DNA from: Lasiosphaeria ovina
Taxonomy: Eukaryota; Ascomycota; Sordariomycetes; Sordariales; Lasiosphaeriaceae
Reading direction: 5' to 3'
Assembly (NCBI GenBank): GCA_033439765.1
Contig: JAULSN010000004.1
Span: 878,001-942,000 of the forward strand
DNA: 64,000 nt
The position numbers and the translations under genes were made by a program. The notes beneath the pieces were generated by a model. The model saw nothing but the letters and a program-made list of their open reading frames with translations. It searched no databases and had not been told where the DNA came from. Below are positions 11,941 to 22,672 of this stretch, one piece after another. Each line of letters starts with the position of its first letter. Position 1 is the stretch's first letter.

Positions 11941-11950
11941 TTTATATACC
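11941..11950 (-). promoter_or_regulatory. TATA element, paralogue 2
   Basis: GGTATATAAA on the minus strand, about 145 bp upstream of ATG 11796, identical to the element upstream of paralogue 1. Confidence 0.55.
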
Positions 11951-12493
11951 TATTCCTAGATAGGGCAGCCGATGTGACTGACAAGCTGAGTTTCCACTTA
12001 CGAGTCAAAGCACAATAGTCATGGTAACGGCTAGTTTGAATACAGGCGTTGGTGCAGAAAACAGCGGCTGGACAACAAGCAGAAGCACCGACAATCACCA
12101 GATAATTACTTAAATGTCCTATTTAGTCAGAGCAAATAGCAAACAAGGACGTGGCGGACAACCGACATTTTCCAGAACTTGTCACTCGTCAATTAAATCT
12201 CACCACTAAACGGAAACCAGCGAGGAGACTGAGAGTCGTGAATACCGCAATTATTTATGAATGTCCATCGGATAACACAACCTGGCCGTACTCTTCATAT
12301 CTCGAGTCATTCGGCTCTGGATTTATCCGGGTCCTCGAAGAAAAGACCAAAGCTTGGTGCAACCCAGTGCCCAGCTCAACCCAACCAATAACCCCATCCA
12401 TATTCTATGCCCAGCTCAGCTCACAACTTCATCCCGTGTCCGCAGCTTAACTCTTTCCACAGCCCAACTCCTAAACAACCTAAACCCAGAATA
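11951..12493. other. intergenic between paralogues 2 and 3
   Basis: Upstream part of paralogue 2 and the 3' flank of paralogue 3. A short direct repetition (GCCCAGCTCA-like) occurs near 12369-12425. No gene recognised. Confidence 0.45.
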
Positions 12494-12808
12494 TTAGTTC
12501 TTGCACTGCTCGCAAATCGTCGATCCACAGTTCATACAGTCGATGCCGTAGTTGAGGACATGCTTGTCGAGCACGGTGCTCGAGTTGGAGCCGAGGGGGG
12601 CCGTGTTCCACTCCTCGCATTTGCAGCAGAGCCAGCCCCGGGTCGCCGCTTGGGCGCGGCACTTTGGGCACCACAGCGACTCGCTGCGGGAGATGGGCGT
12701 CGCGGCGTCGGGCCCCGTCACCTGGCAGATGTCATCGGAGGGGCAGACGGCCTGATGGGCCCAGATGTGTCCGCACAACGGCTTGCTGACTCGCGAGCGG
12801 TGGCACAT
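12494..12808 (-). CDS. small cysteine-rich zinc-ribbon-like protein, paralogue 3
   Basis: Single exon, 104 residues, starting MCHRSRVSKPLCGHIWAH. It keeps the family frame: CGH, AVCPSDDIC, LWCPKC, WLCCKC, and C-terminal LNYGIDCMNCGSTICEQC. It is the most diverged and shortest of the three tandem genes. A TATA-like CTATATTAAA lies about 213 bp upstream (13030-13021, minus strand). No signal peptide. The conserved cysteines argue for selection on a metal-binding fold; the function is not known. Confidence 0.68.
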   Translation of the reverse strand: MCHRSRVSKPLCGHIWAHQAVCPSDDICQVTGPDAATPISRSESLWCPKCRAQAATRGWLCCKCEEWNTAPLGSNSSTVLDKHVLNYGIDCMNCGSTICEQCKN

Positions 12809-13560
12809 CGCGGCGATTTTCTGTATTTATGTGCAGGGTGTTGAAGAGAGGTGTGGTGACGGTAGGTTGAGTGGTCCGGTGGCGAAGAGAAGAGAGGTAG
12901 ATGTGGCGGCGAGTGTTTCTTGGTTCAAATATTGTAGTTTAGTGAGAGAGAGCTGAGAGCGGACTGATTTTGGCCTTTTGTGATGACTGATGACAGAAAC
13001 TTTCACGAAGGGGGGGGCAGTTTAATATAGACGTGGACTTTCAGCCGCGCAGTCGGCGCAGCGCGCGGCGAGTCCTATTGTTATTCAGTTTCTCAGTTTA
13101 TGCTCAGATGGCTCCGATACGCGACTGGTGATATCGGTAGTCCGATTGTCCAAGAAACAGAGTGGCAGTCCGATTGTTCACAAAACAATAGTGGCTGGAA
13201 ACGAGGCAACCCAGTAACCACGCGAAACCCAAACATTAACATGGTACCGATTCGAGGCAGAACAAAGAGTTACAAGTTTGTATTTACGGTGGTTTCATAC
13301 ACGAGATGCTCGAGGCATCCAAACAGGTAGCCATGCAAAACCCAGACCCCAAGCGGCGAACGTTAAGATTCGGCACAAAATAAACAATAGAGCCTGGCGG
13401 AGAGTGATCAGGTCTCCCGATACGATGTATCCATAGCAAGTACAATAGACATCTCAAATGATTTTTTAAAAATAGAATAATAAGAACAGAAAGTGAAAAG
13501 AAAAACACTAAAAACAAAATTTCACCACCGTAGTTTGCAATTCCACGCCGCCATTCCAAA
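12809..13560. other. upstream region of paralogue 3, then AT-rich DNA
   Basis: Contains the putative promoter of paralogue 3, a G homopolymer near 13010, and loosely repeated phrases (GTCCGATTGT twice near 13140-13180). No gene recognised. Confidence 0.45.
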
Positions 13561-14040
13561 CTCCCAAAACCTTCGTTACCAACTCTCTATACAGCACTTT
13601 CCGAATATCAATCCTAATTAATCACTACATTATTTAATCACCGTATAATCCATAACCGTAACAACTAGAGATCTCCCTAGTATTAAATTACAAAACGTTG
13701 AAAAACACCCCATACCTCTTTACACCTTTAATTTGCCCTTTTTCGCCATCAATCTCAATCACTGCACCTCTCGCATATTTCTCATCCGATAAAATGCATT
13801 ATCGTATCTTCTTATCGAAATCTAAAACATCGAAAAACATCCTAGGTCTCCCCCTTCACGCCTCCCATAGAGTAATTCTCAACATCCTCCTCCCACTACA
13901 CACTCTAATATTCGCCACATCACCCTCTAACAAGCTACAAGTCAGCATTCCGTATTTAATCACCTTAATAAAACGCTAAAATAAGCCCCGAAAACATCTT
14001 CGCACACACTATACCTTACTTACCTACCTAGGTAATTACA
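13561..14040. other. strongly G-depleted, C-rich tract (strand asymmetry)
   Basis: By hand count these 480 bases contain about 35 G against about 149 C on the plus strand, with the rest A/T. The skew stops shortly before the tRNA gene at 14148 and is absent before 13560. No convincing gene lies in it; the only longer frame (13698-13979) has biased composition and no recognisable domain. Confidence 0.75.
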
Positions 14041-14147
14041 ATGCATCCCCATCACCCTAACTAACGACTCCACTTTATTTCAGCACGGGGCTCCGATAAG
14101 TCGCGATGGAGATTGACGTTGCCATGAAGTCGAAATAAACATCTCAA

Positions 14148-14233
14148 GCCTGTTTAGCATAGTGGCTAATGCGTTGCACTTGTATCCATTCGACGATATG
14201 CAAAGATCACTGGTTCGATTCCAGTAACAGGCA
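14148..14233 (+). tRNA. tRNA-Thr (TGT) with 13-nt intron
   Basis: The acceptor stem GCCTGTT pairs perfectly with AACAGGC, with discriminator A at 14233. The anticodon stem TTGCA/TGCAA closes loop CTTGTAA with anticodon TGT (decodes ACA). A 13-nt intron at 14185-14197 sits at the canonical position, one base 3' of the anticodon. The T arm ACTGG/CCAGT encloses TTCGATT, a good B box. A T-rich Pol III terminator (CTTTTTG) follows about 7 nt downstream. Confidence 0.93.
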
Positions 14234-14594
14234 ACCACCTTTTTGCGGGTCTCCATCTTCATGAAATGAATGTTCACCCATTCAGTCTGTCATTTTCTTT
14301 CTCGGATGTCCGTCTTGTTTCGTCCGTCGTTTGTTTTGTTTTGGTGAGCGCTTCTCGGGCAAACACGTTTTAGGACGTTTCAATTCCAGGCCTCTCTCAA
14401 ACAACACTATCACACTACTGTACACGGTGGCAATTGCAACCAAAGTTATGAAAAGGAAGATGTATTAAGACATCGCAAAGGCTGTCCCGAAATAGACTGA
14501 TTACCTACGCCCGAAGAAATGTACCCTCATCTCGCCTAATAAACTCCCGCAATCCTCACCGAACGGCGCAACCAGGCAGTCTGGCGCTCGCCTC
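14234..14594. other. intergenic, no gene recognised
   Basis: Between the tRNA-Thr and the OPT gene stop codon. It contains the likely 3' UTR of the OPT gene and nothing else recognised. Confidence 0.5.
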
Positions 14595-17507
14595 TCAACT
14601 AAACTCGCCAATTCTGGGACCAAAGTAGTCATCATCAGCGAGAGTGAGACGCACGCAACCGCCTTCGGCGTCGCAGCCGTCGTTGAGAACACTATTGCCC
14701 CACCAGTCCAACTCGATCTCCGAAAGCTGGAGCGCAAAGAAAATCACGATGCCCGAAATAGCGATAGCGCAAGAAAAGGCCGCAGACGTGACATAGTTGT
14801 ACTGTAAGATGCACACGAGTTAGCTTTTTGCAGAATGGATTGGAGAAATTGACGAGCAAATGTGTCTTACCTTTGACCAAAATGGGAGGAAGCGCTTCTT
14901 CAGGTACAACCACGAAAAGGCCGACACGGGAACCGCGGGCCAGAGATAAACCAAGTTGTACGGAGACCAGGACAGAGCGCCGGCAATCATGACAACAGGG
15001 TGCGTGTTCCGTAGGATGGAGTTTCTCGGCCACTTGCGGTTGAGGTAGAAAAAGAAGACGACAATGACTATTCCAAGCGGGAAGCCGACAAGCGTTGACG
15101 CGTACTGACCACCAACACCCCAGATCTTACGAGGGCCAACTGTGCCCCACAAGACCGCGGCCGTGAAGAAGGTGTTCGGACCGGGGCAAGTGAAGCGGAA
15201 CGGCGCGTCCTTGGTGCAAATGCCTTCGATATGAACCTGGTACTGCAGCACAGCGATGCTGATTAGGGTAGATGTGAGTGTCGGCACCATCTGGGCAAAG
15301 AAGGTGAAACGAGGCGGAATCTTGAGGTAGTGAGCGAGCTTGAGATCCGAAGAGAAGGAAATGGCGTGAGCACAGGTTACATAGCCGTACGACTTGAAGA
15401 AGCACATGGCGATGGCGTTGCCTTCGACCCAGACACCTCCGATAAACTCGGCGAGCACGTTGAGAGTGACCTCAATGCCCGTCATGGCCGCAATGATGCC
15501 GATGGGCACCATGAAAACCAAGCATAAGGCAATGCCGTACAAGACAACCCACGGTGTCGTATGGGTTGGCCAGCAAGCGATACCAATCATGCCAATGGCG
15601 ATGGAGATGGCTAGACAGATCATGTACCACCACTCGGGAACTTCCTTGTATACCTTCATCAGGCGGTTGTGCACATCGAGGTCCGTCTTCCGCTCATTCT
15701 CAACCTTCCGGTTCTTCTTTGGCTTGATGCTATTCCACGCGTCCCGTAGTCCCATGGTGATCTCGCGGCGGTGATATAGCACACCGTATGCCACCGTGGC
15801 CGAGTACATGGCAAAGAAGAACATGTACACGACCACGTTAGCGGCCGACAAAAAGGGCGGCGAGTAGGCTTGGTACTTCTCCGAGTCGAAAATGCCATCA
15901 TCATTGATAATGGACTTCACCTTGTATGGATTGCCAAAGTGATCAAACGGCCGGTTCGAATTGATGGGAAGGTAGCCAGTGTTGAATGCATTACTGTAGT
16001 AGATTGCAGCAATGATGGGCATCGAAATGAGCGCGCCCATGAAATAGTTGAACGTGGAGAAGAAGGGCACCATGAGCGGGTCGAGGTTGTACGTGAGGAT
16101 ATTCCAGTCAAACGTGGGGATGGGGTTGAATCCAAGGCCTGAGAGTCCGCCCGTGATGGTGGCAAGGTCCGGGTTGGTGGGTGCGATCCACGTCATCCAG
16201 CTGAAGTAGCTCAGCGCGGTGAAGATGTAGTTGGGGAACCAAAAGTAGGCGAACATGAGGCCAAAGGCGATGCCAAAGTAGCGAAGACGGCTGATCTTCC
16301 AGATCGACTTGAAGGGGCCCGGGGTCACGGCTGTCTCCGTGGCAGAGTCATGAAAGGCCGAATTGAGCGCAATCGTGACCAGCGATCCGGGCCACACGCA
16401 GTAGGCGGGATACACCAGGAAGCGGCGGCACAGTCCAGCCAGGCCATAGCCGATGAAGTTGGTTGAAAGAGCAATCAGAAGCTGATAGCCGATACTAATG
16501 GCCCACGGCTGGTCAAAGTACTGCGGGAGGTACTGAATCCAGACAATGTAGTTCGTATATGGCGTGCTCTTGGCGACATTGGACATGATGGTGACCAGCA
16601 TATGCTCCTTGCGGTTGAAAGGGCCCGGGTTGAGGCTGTGTCGCACACCGAACATGGTAAAGCCCACATCAGGGAGCACACGCTCCAGGAACTTGCCAGC
16701 CGGGTAGGCCAGAAGCTGGGGAACCGTGGCGATGACATAGATACTCGGCAGGCGGACGTCGAAGAACGAGTTGATGAATGAGATGCAGCAAGCGAAGAAG
16801 ATACCGATGATCCAGGCGCGGATGGTCGATACGGGCATAGTTGGGTCGTCATGGTTATCGACCACAGCCCGCACCTCTGCGTAGGGCGAGTTGTTGGTAA
16901 TGAGAGCGGTCTCGATCTTCATCTCCTGGATCAAGAACTCGTGGTCTTCGGGGTGCTCGAAGACGGCCTCATTGCCTGCATAGCACGTGGCGCCAGTTAG
17001 TCAGGGCCAGTACGGTTGGCTGAGCCATTGCTAGGTTGCCATGGGGAGTGGGGCACGGGAAGAACCTACCGAGAAACTCCTCAATCTTCTGGATGACCGC
17101 CATCGGAAAGTTGGGGTCGCGGGAATGTTGCAAGTGGACCTCTGTCATCAACTTGGGTTTCACGTCAGCGCCGCCGCAGATTAGATCGCAACACTAATAC
17201 GTACGCGCTTGGTATCCTCGAGAGTAAAGGTGCCCGCAATGAGCTTGGCCTCCTCAATGTCCCTCTCGGTGACGTTGAAAGCTTCGATGGGGATGCGAGT
17301 CTCGAACGACTCAATGACGGGCTACATCGAGGAGGGCGACGAATTAGCAATCAGCAGTCAGTGCAAAGGGAGGCCATTGCCCCGCGTGCGAGCGGACAGG
17401 CGACGGCGCGACAGGCGGAAACTTACCGATTTCTTCTCTTCGCCCAGCGGGGGGCCATCGCCGCCCGAGCCCGACGAGCCGGGCGCCTTCTCAACTGTCG
17501 CAGACAT
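14595..17507 (-). CDS. oligopeptide transporter, OPT family
   Basis: Five exons, 17507-17427, 17321-17205, 17151-17070, 16975-14871 and 14801-14595, all keep phase and give 863 residues, the usual fungal OPT size. The hydrophilic N terminus starts MSATVEKAPGSSGSG and includes a NEAVFEHPEDHEFLI segment. OPT landmarks are SLNPGPFNRKEH near residue 209, WGNSV-type segments, KIPPR in the C-terminal half, and about 14-16 membrane helices. The C terminus lies in its own small exon and ends RIGEFS. Family members import tetra- and pentapeptides or glutathione-like compounds by proton symport; the substrate here is unknown. Confidence 0.9.
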
Positions 17508-20500
17508 GTTGGCTGAGAAGAGGATCGATGTGCGGGATGCTGTCGTCGGGCGACAACTCGGGGCGTCAGGACGGAGACGCGACCATGCACAGCCTTGAGG
17601 GCTACGCAGATGAGAAAGAAAAAGAGAAGAGATGCCCGAGAAGGAAAGTTTGGGATAGAGTTTGCGGAAGGCCGACCACCTAATATCAGCGCAGATAGAG
17701 CAGGGCGGTTTCGCCATGCAATGGTCAATGGTGCAAGAACGTGACCTCGACCCGTCGTCACCTCCACGTCGTCCAATGTATCGGACGTCGGTCTGGGGAA
17801 GCGATGTCGGGAGATAAGGCGCGGCCAGGCAGCGCCTGGACTTCATGTTCGGCTGCCGCTTGGCACTACATGGAACCGTCTAGTTCCTGCCTTTCCTGAT
17901 CCTGCCCTAGGTAGTCCTACACGACTCCTGTGTTCCCGATCGCTCCTGCTGTGTCTTGCCATACCGGCCACTGGGCGGGCATACAGCACCTGCCAGACTC
18001 GCCAAATACCCGGTCGCGACGGCTGAATTTGGAGCCACTTTACGGAAAGAGCGCGGGGCGAGGAGGGGCAGGAGGGAGGTTAGCGACTGGTCCGTCCGAA
18101 ATTGACTTTTCTTATCAGTGTTCCGAAACGAGAAGTTGCGATCAGCTTTATGCTGGTGCTCGAGTGGCAGATCGCCCTCCCGAGCGCCGGCATGACTACG
18201 CTGAAACGCACGGCGGCCACCATTGCAGAGCGGCCATAGTACTGCTGCACATACTGCTGCACGCACTGCACGCACTGCTGGGCGCCACAGAGGGAGGATT
18301 GGAGGCAAACTCTGGTCATCCCAAGTAATGAACACACCACCGCCATGCGCCCAGAACGGCCGGTTATCGAGCGCACGCAATTGGAGCATCCAATGACGAT
18401 GATACGCGCTCTCATCCCGAGTCGCATGCTAATCTTCCCCAAATCACCAGGGCGGGCAGGAGCATGAGCGGCCGCTTCCATTCCAGCGGGATGGATCGCT
18501 GCTGGCATTGAGCTGTGGAGTTTGATGAAGCACGAACTTGTTCCATCCCCAGCTTGGCACGTGATAGGAACCGCCCATCGGGACAGCACAGGGCCCAAGC
18601 AGGACAGGGCAGGGAGGGCAGTGGCAGCCCGCCAACGGCGGTGTCCAATGGCGCCGCCCCCTCTGCGCCGCGAACCTGCCGCGTCCCTCGCCTACGGGAG
18701 GTGCCGTTTCGATCTGTGGGGGGGGTCCAAGGGCGGGGGGCTCCATGCCCTGCGGACCATGCCCTCGATCTACTCCGCAAAAAGGGAAGGAGCCGGGACC
18801 TGAGCCCAGCGAATGAGAAGGTGCAATGCAGCTGCCCATTGGTTCAAGTTGTTTGCTGTCCAACGTTTTCAGACCGGCGATCCCAACTGCGCGTGCCTAT
18901 TAGCACTTGGAGGTAAGGGATAGTCCCACCCACCGAGAAGCAAGAACTACAATGTCGACGCCCGAGCTTCGTTGTTTCACTTCCTGTTCACCTCCCTATA
19001 TAGGTAGGTCCCGTGACGCCGAGAGCTCCGGACACCGGCTGGACGCGCATCGAAATGCAGGCCACTCACTGCGTCCAAGCTCTGTGTGCGGTGTGCCGAC
19101 CCTTTCGCTGCCGAATGTAGCTATCGCTGCCACGACGTGCAATTTATCGGCCTTGGTTTTACTTTTCGATCTATCGCGCGGCCTTGGACCCGGCGCACAG
19201 CGTGGACGAAGCGCTCGTCACGTCGCTTGGCTTCCTGGAAAAGGCAGGAGGCCGAAAATAGGCGAGGGTGTTGAGATGCTTAGTGGTGGTTGGGGAAGGT
19301 CAATTCTGGGGTTGCCTCCGCGTCCGTCTTATCGGTCGCCATCCACGGCGGCCCGACTGCGTTTCTGGGGCAGCCACGCTGCGAGATATATTCGCAGCAT
19401 CACGCCTCTCGCTCCCAGCCGATACCAAGGCGATACCAAGGCCTTGCCAAGGCTCTTGGCGTTAGATTCCCGCAGCAAGTCGACACGGAAGCTTGACGTT
19501 TCTGCCGCAGAGCTCTGGACCTTCAGCGCCTATCCATGCATCTGTGCCAGCTGCCCACCGACCCGAGCGCCTGATAACCTGGTCGGGATCGACGGAGAGG
19601 TGGTGTCGGGCAGGAGGGACGCACTGGACAGCATTTCGAGAATGCGCAATCGCAATCTGAGAAACTGGCTCATATCCAACCGCGGAGGCCCAAATATAGT
19701 GCCGGCTGAATGAAGCATGGGCGACCTTCCATGTTGAGCGCGCTTACTTCAAAATTACCTCAGCCGCTCTTGCAGCGCCGGTTCATACATGATCCAGCAG
19801 CGCTGCAAGGGGCGCCGCGCAGTCTTCCACCTATCACTGCCTTCTCTTACTTGCCGAGGCACTGCGCGCAGAGCCCTCCCGCATCGCATGTCGTTAAGAG
19901 AGGCTTGCGCTGGGCTACGGCCGGGCGTATGTTCGCGGCGTGCTGTCTACCCCGTCTTTAGCCTGCTCTAAACTGTCGAGGTTTGCGCAGACGGCTATGT
20001 TCAGCCTTTTGGAGAACCAATCTAGCGACAATTAACGTGTTTTGCTCGTTAGTTATCGCAGTCTGTGCGACGTTGGGTGCTAATTACGGCCCCCAAATCT
20101 CAAACCTCCGTGTCGGATTCCACGGCGGCGGTGGCGAGGAGCCAAGGACGATGCCTCCACACCTTGAGTGTGCGCGGATAATATGCCGAGCACGACACCA
20201 GTGACCACAGATGTTGCCTCAATTTCGGTGAGAAACATGGCCAGTCAGCCCGGGACAGACAAACCGCTGTCGCACTGGTCAACTACAACGTAGACAGGAC
20301 CCAACCTGAGTCTGTTCCGAACCATTGGTGAGCACACGGTTCAACATGCAACACCCTATGAATTTCGCGTGTATGCGGAGGTCTAAAGCTCCGCCGGTCA
20401 AGTGAAGTGCCAGACGATCGTCGCAGGCTCCAAGTCAGCAACACGGCCTCGTCGGCCTCTCATTTGGCCGAGGGCGGGGTGATCACCGAAGGATGTCGTG

Positions 20501-20904
20501 CCAAACCGAGATCAGATGGCCCTGTGGAAAGACATTAGACGTAGCAGACAGCTAAGGAACAAAACGCGCAGAAGCCGAGGATACTGCGCAACTCGGGTTG
20601 ATCGGTTTCCGCTCTTGTTTTCACTCGCGATGCAGTTGGCCACCTGCCCGCAGCCAGACAATGAACAACAACACTCGATGCAGGAAGGCGTGCGCCACCA
20701 TACTGCACCACGAGTCCCTGAGGCCTCACTCCTCCCCGCCCTTGGCCTGATCGAGATCGAAGATAGCGCGTCACCCGGCGGGGTACATGAAGGCGCGGCG
20801 TGCATTGCATGTCTCTTGCATGTTCTGACGCAGCGCACCCAGTCTTTGCCCCGTAGTCGTACCCCATTGCGGTACATCAATGTCTTGCAGCTCCAACACC
20901 TGCC
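17508..20904. other. long intergenic region, no gene recognised
   Basis: About 3.4 kb with moderate GC. The longest frame (18907-19713, plus) is rich in Arg/Ser/Pro with no recognisable domain. Small tandem phrases occur: CTGCTGCACATACTGCTGCA near 18242 and two GCGATACCAAGG-like units near 19420-19442. No RNA gene seen. Confidence 0.45.
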
Positions 20905-21028
20905 ACATACGACCATAGGTGCTAGAGAACTCGGGATCCCGTCCGCTCTCCCCTCGATAAATTAGCGACCGCCAGACTAGTAGTTCTAGTTGGGTCGGTG
21001 ACGACCAGGGAATCCCAGTGTTGTATCT
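20905..21028 (+). rRNA. 5S rRNA-like gene, divergent copy with 6-nt insertion
   Basis: It begins ACATACGACCATA and contains CGGGATCCCGTCCGCTCT and CCAGACTAGTAGT, as does the copy at 63124. Helix II (GGTGCTAG with TTAGC-G-ACC) still pairs although its bases differ from the other copy. A 6-nt insertion (TCTAGT) splits the AGTAGTTGGGT region, and helix I has a mismatch at the 3' end (TTGTATCT instead of TTGTATGT). T runs for Pol III termination follow. It may be a pseudogene. Confidence 0.7.
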
Positions 21029-21655
21029 TCTTTTTGTCTTTTTCTTTTTGGCATAGCTCGTGCTATCCGGTTGGAGTTGTCTAGGTGACGTGCGGGCTGT
21101 AAGGTGGTGGTTGCACGCCGTTTCACTCGATGGCACTACAGCAGAAACACGCAGCACGGTGTCAGCCAGGTGAGCACAGCCAAATTAGTAGGGAGCTAGG
21201 AAACTGCCTATGTCGAGGTGCTGGCAGCAGTGACTTGGTCTTCCATGATTCCGGGTTGTGAATCGCCGGAGACCCCGGGCTGTTTTCCTGTCTGCAGTGT
21301 TGCCAGTGGCCACTGGCTTCTGCATGTGCCAAGAGATGGTCAAGTCGGCCTCGGCAAGATTGAGGCTTGGTTAATGGGATTTGCGCTGAGCCGTTATTGC
21401 TTGATAGGAAAGTCTTTCTACTAACTCTCACATTCACAGAAACGGCTGCTTCGGATGGCTGGTGTCAACTTCCCCACGCAGACCACCTAGGTAAGTGGCG
21501 AACTTGTGACGGCAAAAGTAGGTATATAAACAGAAAAGCTCTCCGTCCCATAGCCTTTCATCTTGCTCCAGCAAGCACCTGCTTCCTCCAGCTTCTCTTA
21601 CACCAAGTTTCCAGCTTCAGCTTAATTCCCATCCCTATTCTTAGTCCCACCCCCA
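21029..21655. other. intergenic, no gene recognised
   Basis: Sequence between the 5S-like gene and the secreted-protein pseudogene. A TATA-like GTATATAAAC at about 21520 precedes the pseudogene start by about 135 bp. Confidence 0.45.
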
Positions 21656-21960
21656 ATGCGCTTCTCAGTCATTAACATGCTTGTGCTCGCGGGAGCGGCT
21701 TGTACGCGGTCAGCTACAACGAGGACGGCAGCGAGAACCACACGCGCCTGGGCGACGTCGACACGGCGAAAAAGGTCTTTGTCGTGCGCGGCGAGACACT
21801 AGCCAAGCGCACGGGGGCCGTGACGTGCGACCCGACCAAGGCCGTGCTCAACGAGAACGACAACAGCGCCCGCCTCAACTACTACTCCATCGTCGGCTCC
21901 TCCGTCGCCTTCTCCTGCCTCGTGGAAGCGAGGCGTCCGCCGCCGGGCATTTCGAGTTCT
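21656..21960 (+). pseudogene. small secreted protein, frameshifted after the signal peptide
   Basis: ATG 21656 opens a signal-peptide-like start (MRFSVINMLVLAGAA). The frame then turns into an Arg/Thr-rich run of no character. One frame over, immediately downstream, an ordinary-looking sequence begins: LYAVSYNEDGSENHTRLGDV, then FVVRGETLAKRTGAVTCDPTKAVL and YYSIVGSSVAFSC. The split at about 21700 fits a single-base indel in a small secreted protein gene. No splice pair bridges it. The 3' limit is uncertain. I do not recognise the family. Confidence 0.5.
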
Positions 21961-22672
21961 CGGTTTTATTTCTGTGGTTGTTGGCTCTTGTCGACAATCT
22001 TTACAGAATTACGTGCTTTTACATAGATATCTAAACAACGATTGTTTTCGATTTCTCACGCACATTCCTGTGACAGTGTTGTTATCAATTTGTTAAATCT
22101 GTCACGGAATTGAACAAGCTGAGAGCGTACGTTGATTGCCAGAACAGACTAAGGCAGTAATTGATTGATTGGTGGACGGATTGGTGGACGGAAACAGCAT
22201 GCCAGGCAAAGCTGGCCAGAGATCGATCTCGCAGGATTGAGGCCCTGTTTCTTGCAGTAATAGTTACAAGGGAAAAAAGCACACTAGATTATATTAGGTA
22301 AGGCTGTAAACATGCCCCTTGTTACCCGACCCCTGAGCCCCTTCTCAATGCCCATTACCTATATAGTCTTCCTTCTTGTCTAGTTCCTTGACATGCAATG
22401 ATATTTGCTTGGTGGTCATGCTCTTCGGCTTATACATGCGGCTGGGCCGGAAACTTGTTATTTAGGGGTTTTAAATCACGTTAGTTCCAACGCAAGCCAC
22501 TCAGAAATCAGTATTAATTGTTGTCACAGGCACTCGAGTGTATAGGTTACAATAATATATTCATCTCCTCAGTCAACTACACTCCGTGTGTAGTCAGTGT
22601 ATCGTACATCCCTAGAAATGCTCCAGATATTTCCTCCATGTATCATCTCATATGGCAATGCCAGTAGCAGCA
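21961..22672. other. intergenic, AT-rich
   Basis: No gene recognised. It contains short direct repetition (GATTGGTGGACG twice near 22168-22190) and the 3' flank of the HExxH gene. Confidence 0.45.

Noticed and set aside
13698..13979. 93-residue plus-strand frame in the G-depleted tract
   Set aside because: Its composition simply reflects the skew; no domain.
18907..19713. 268-residue plus-strand frame
   Set aside because: Arg/Ser/Pro-rich composition, no domain, no supporting splice structure; likely chance in GC-rich DNA.
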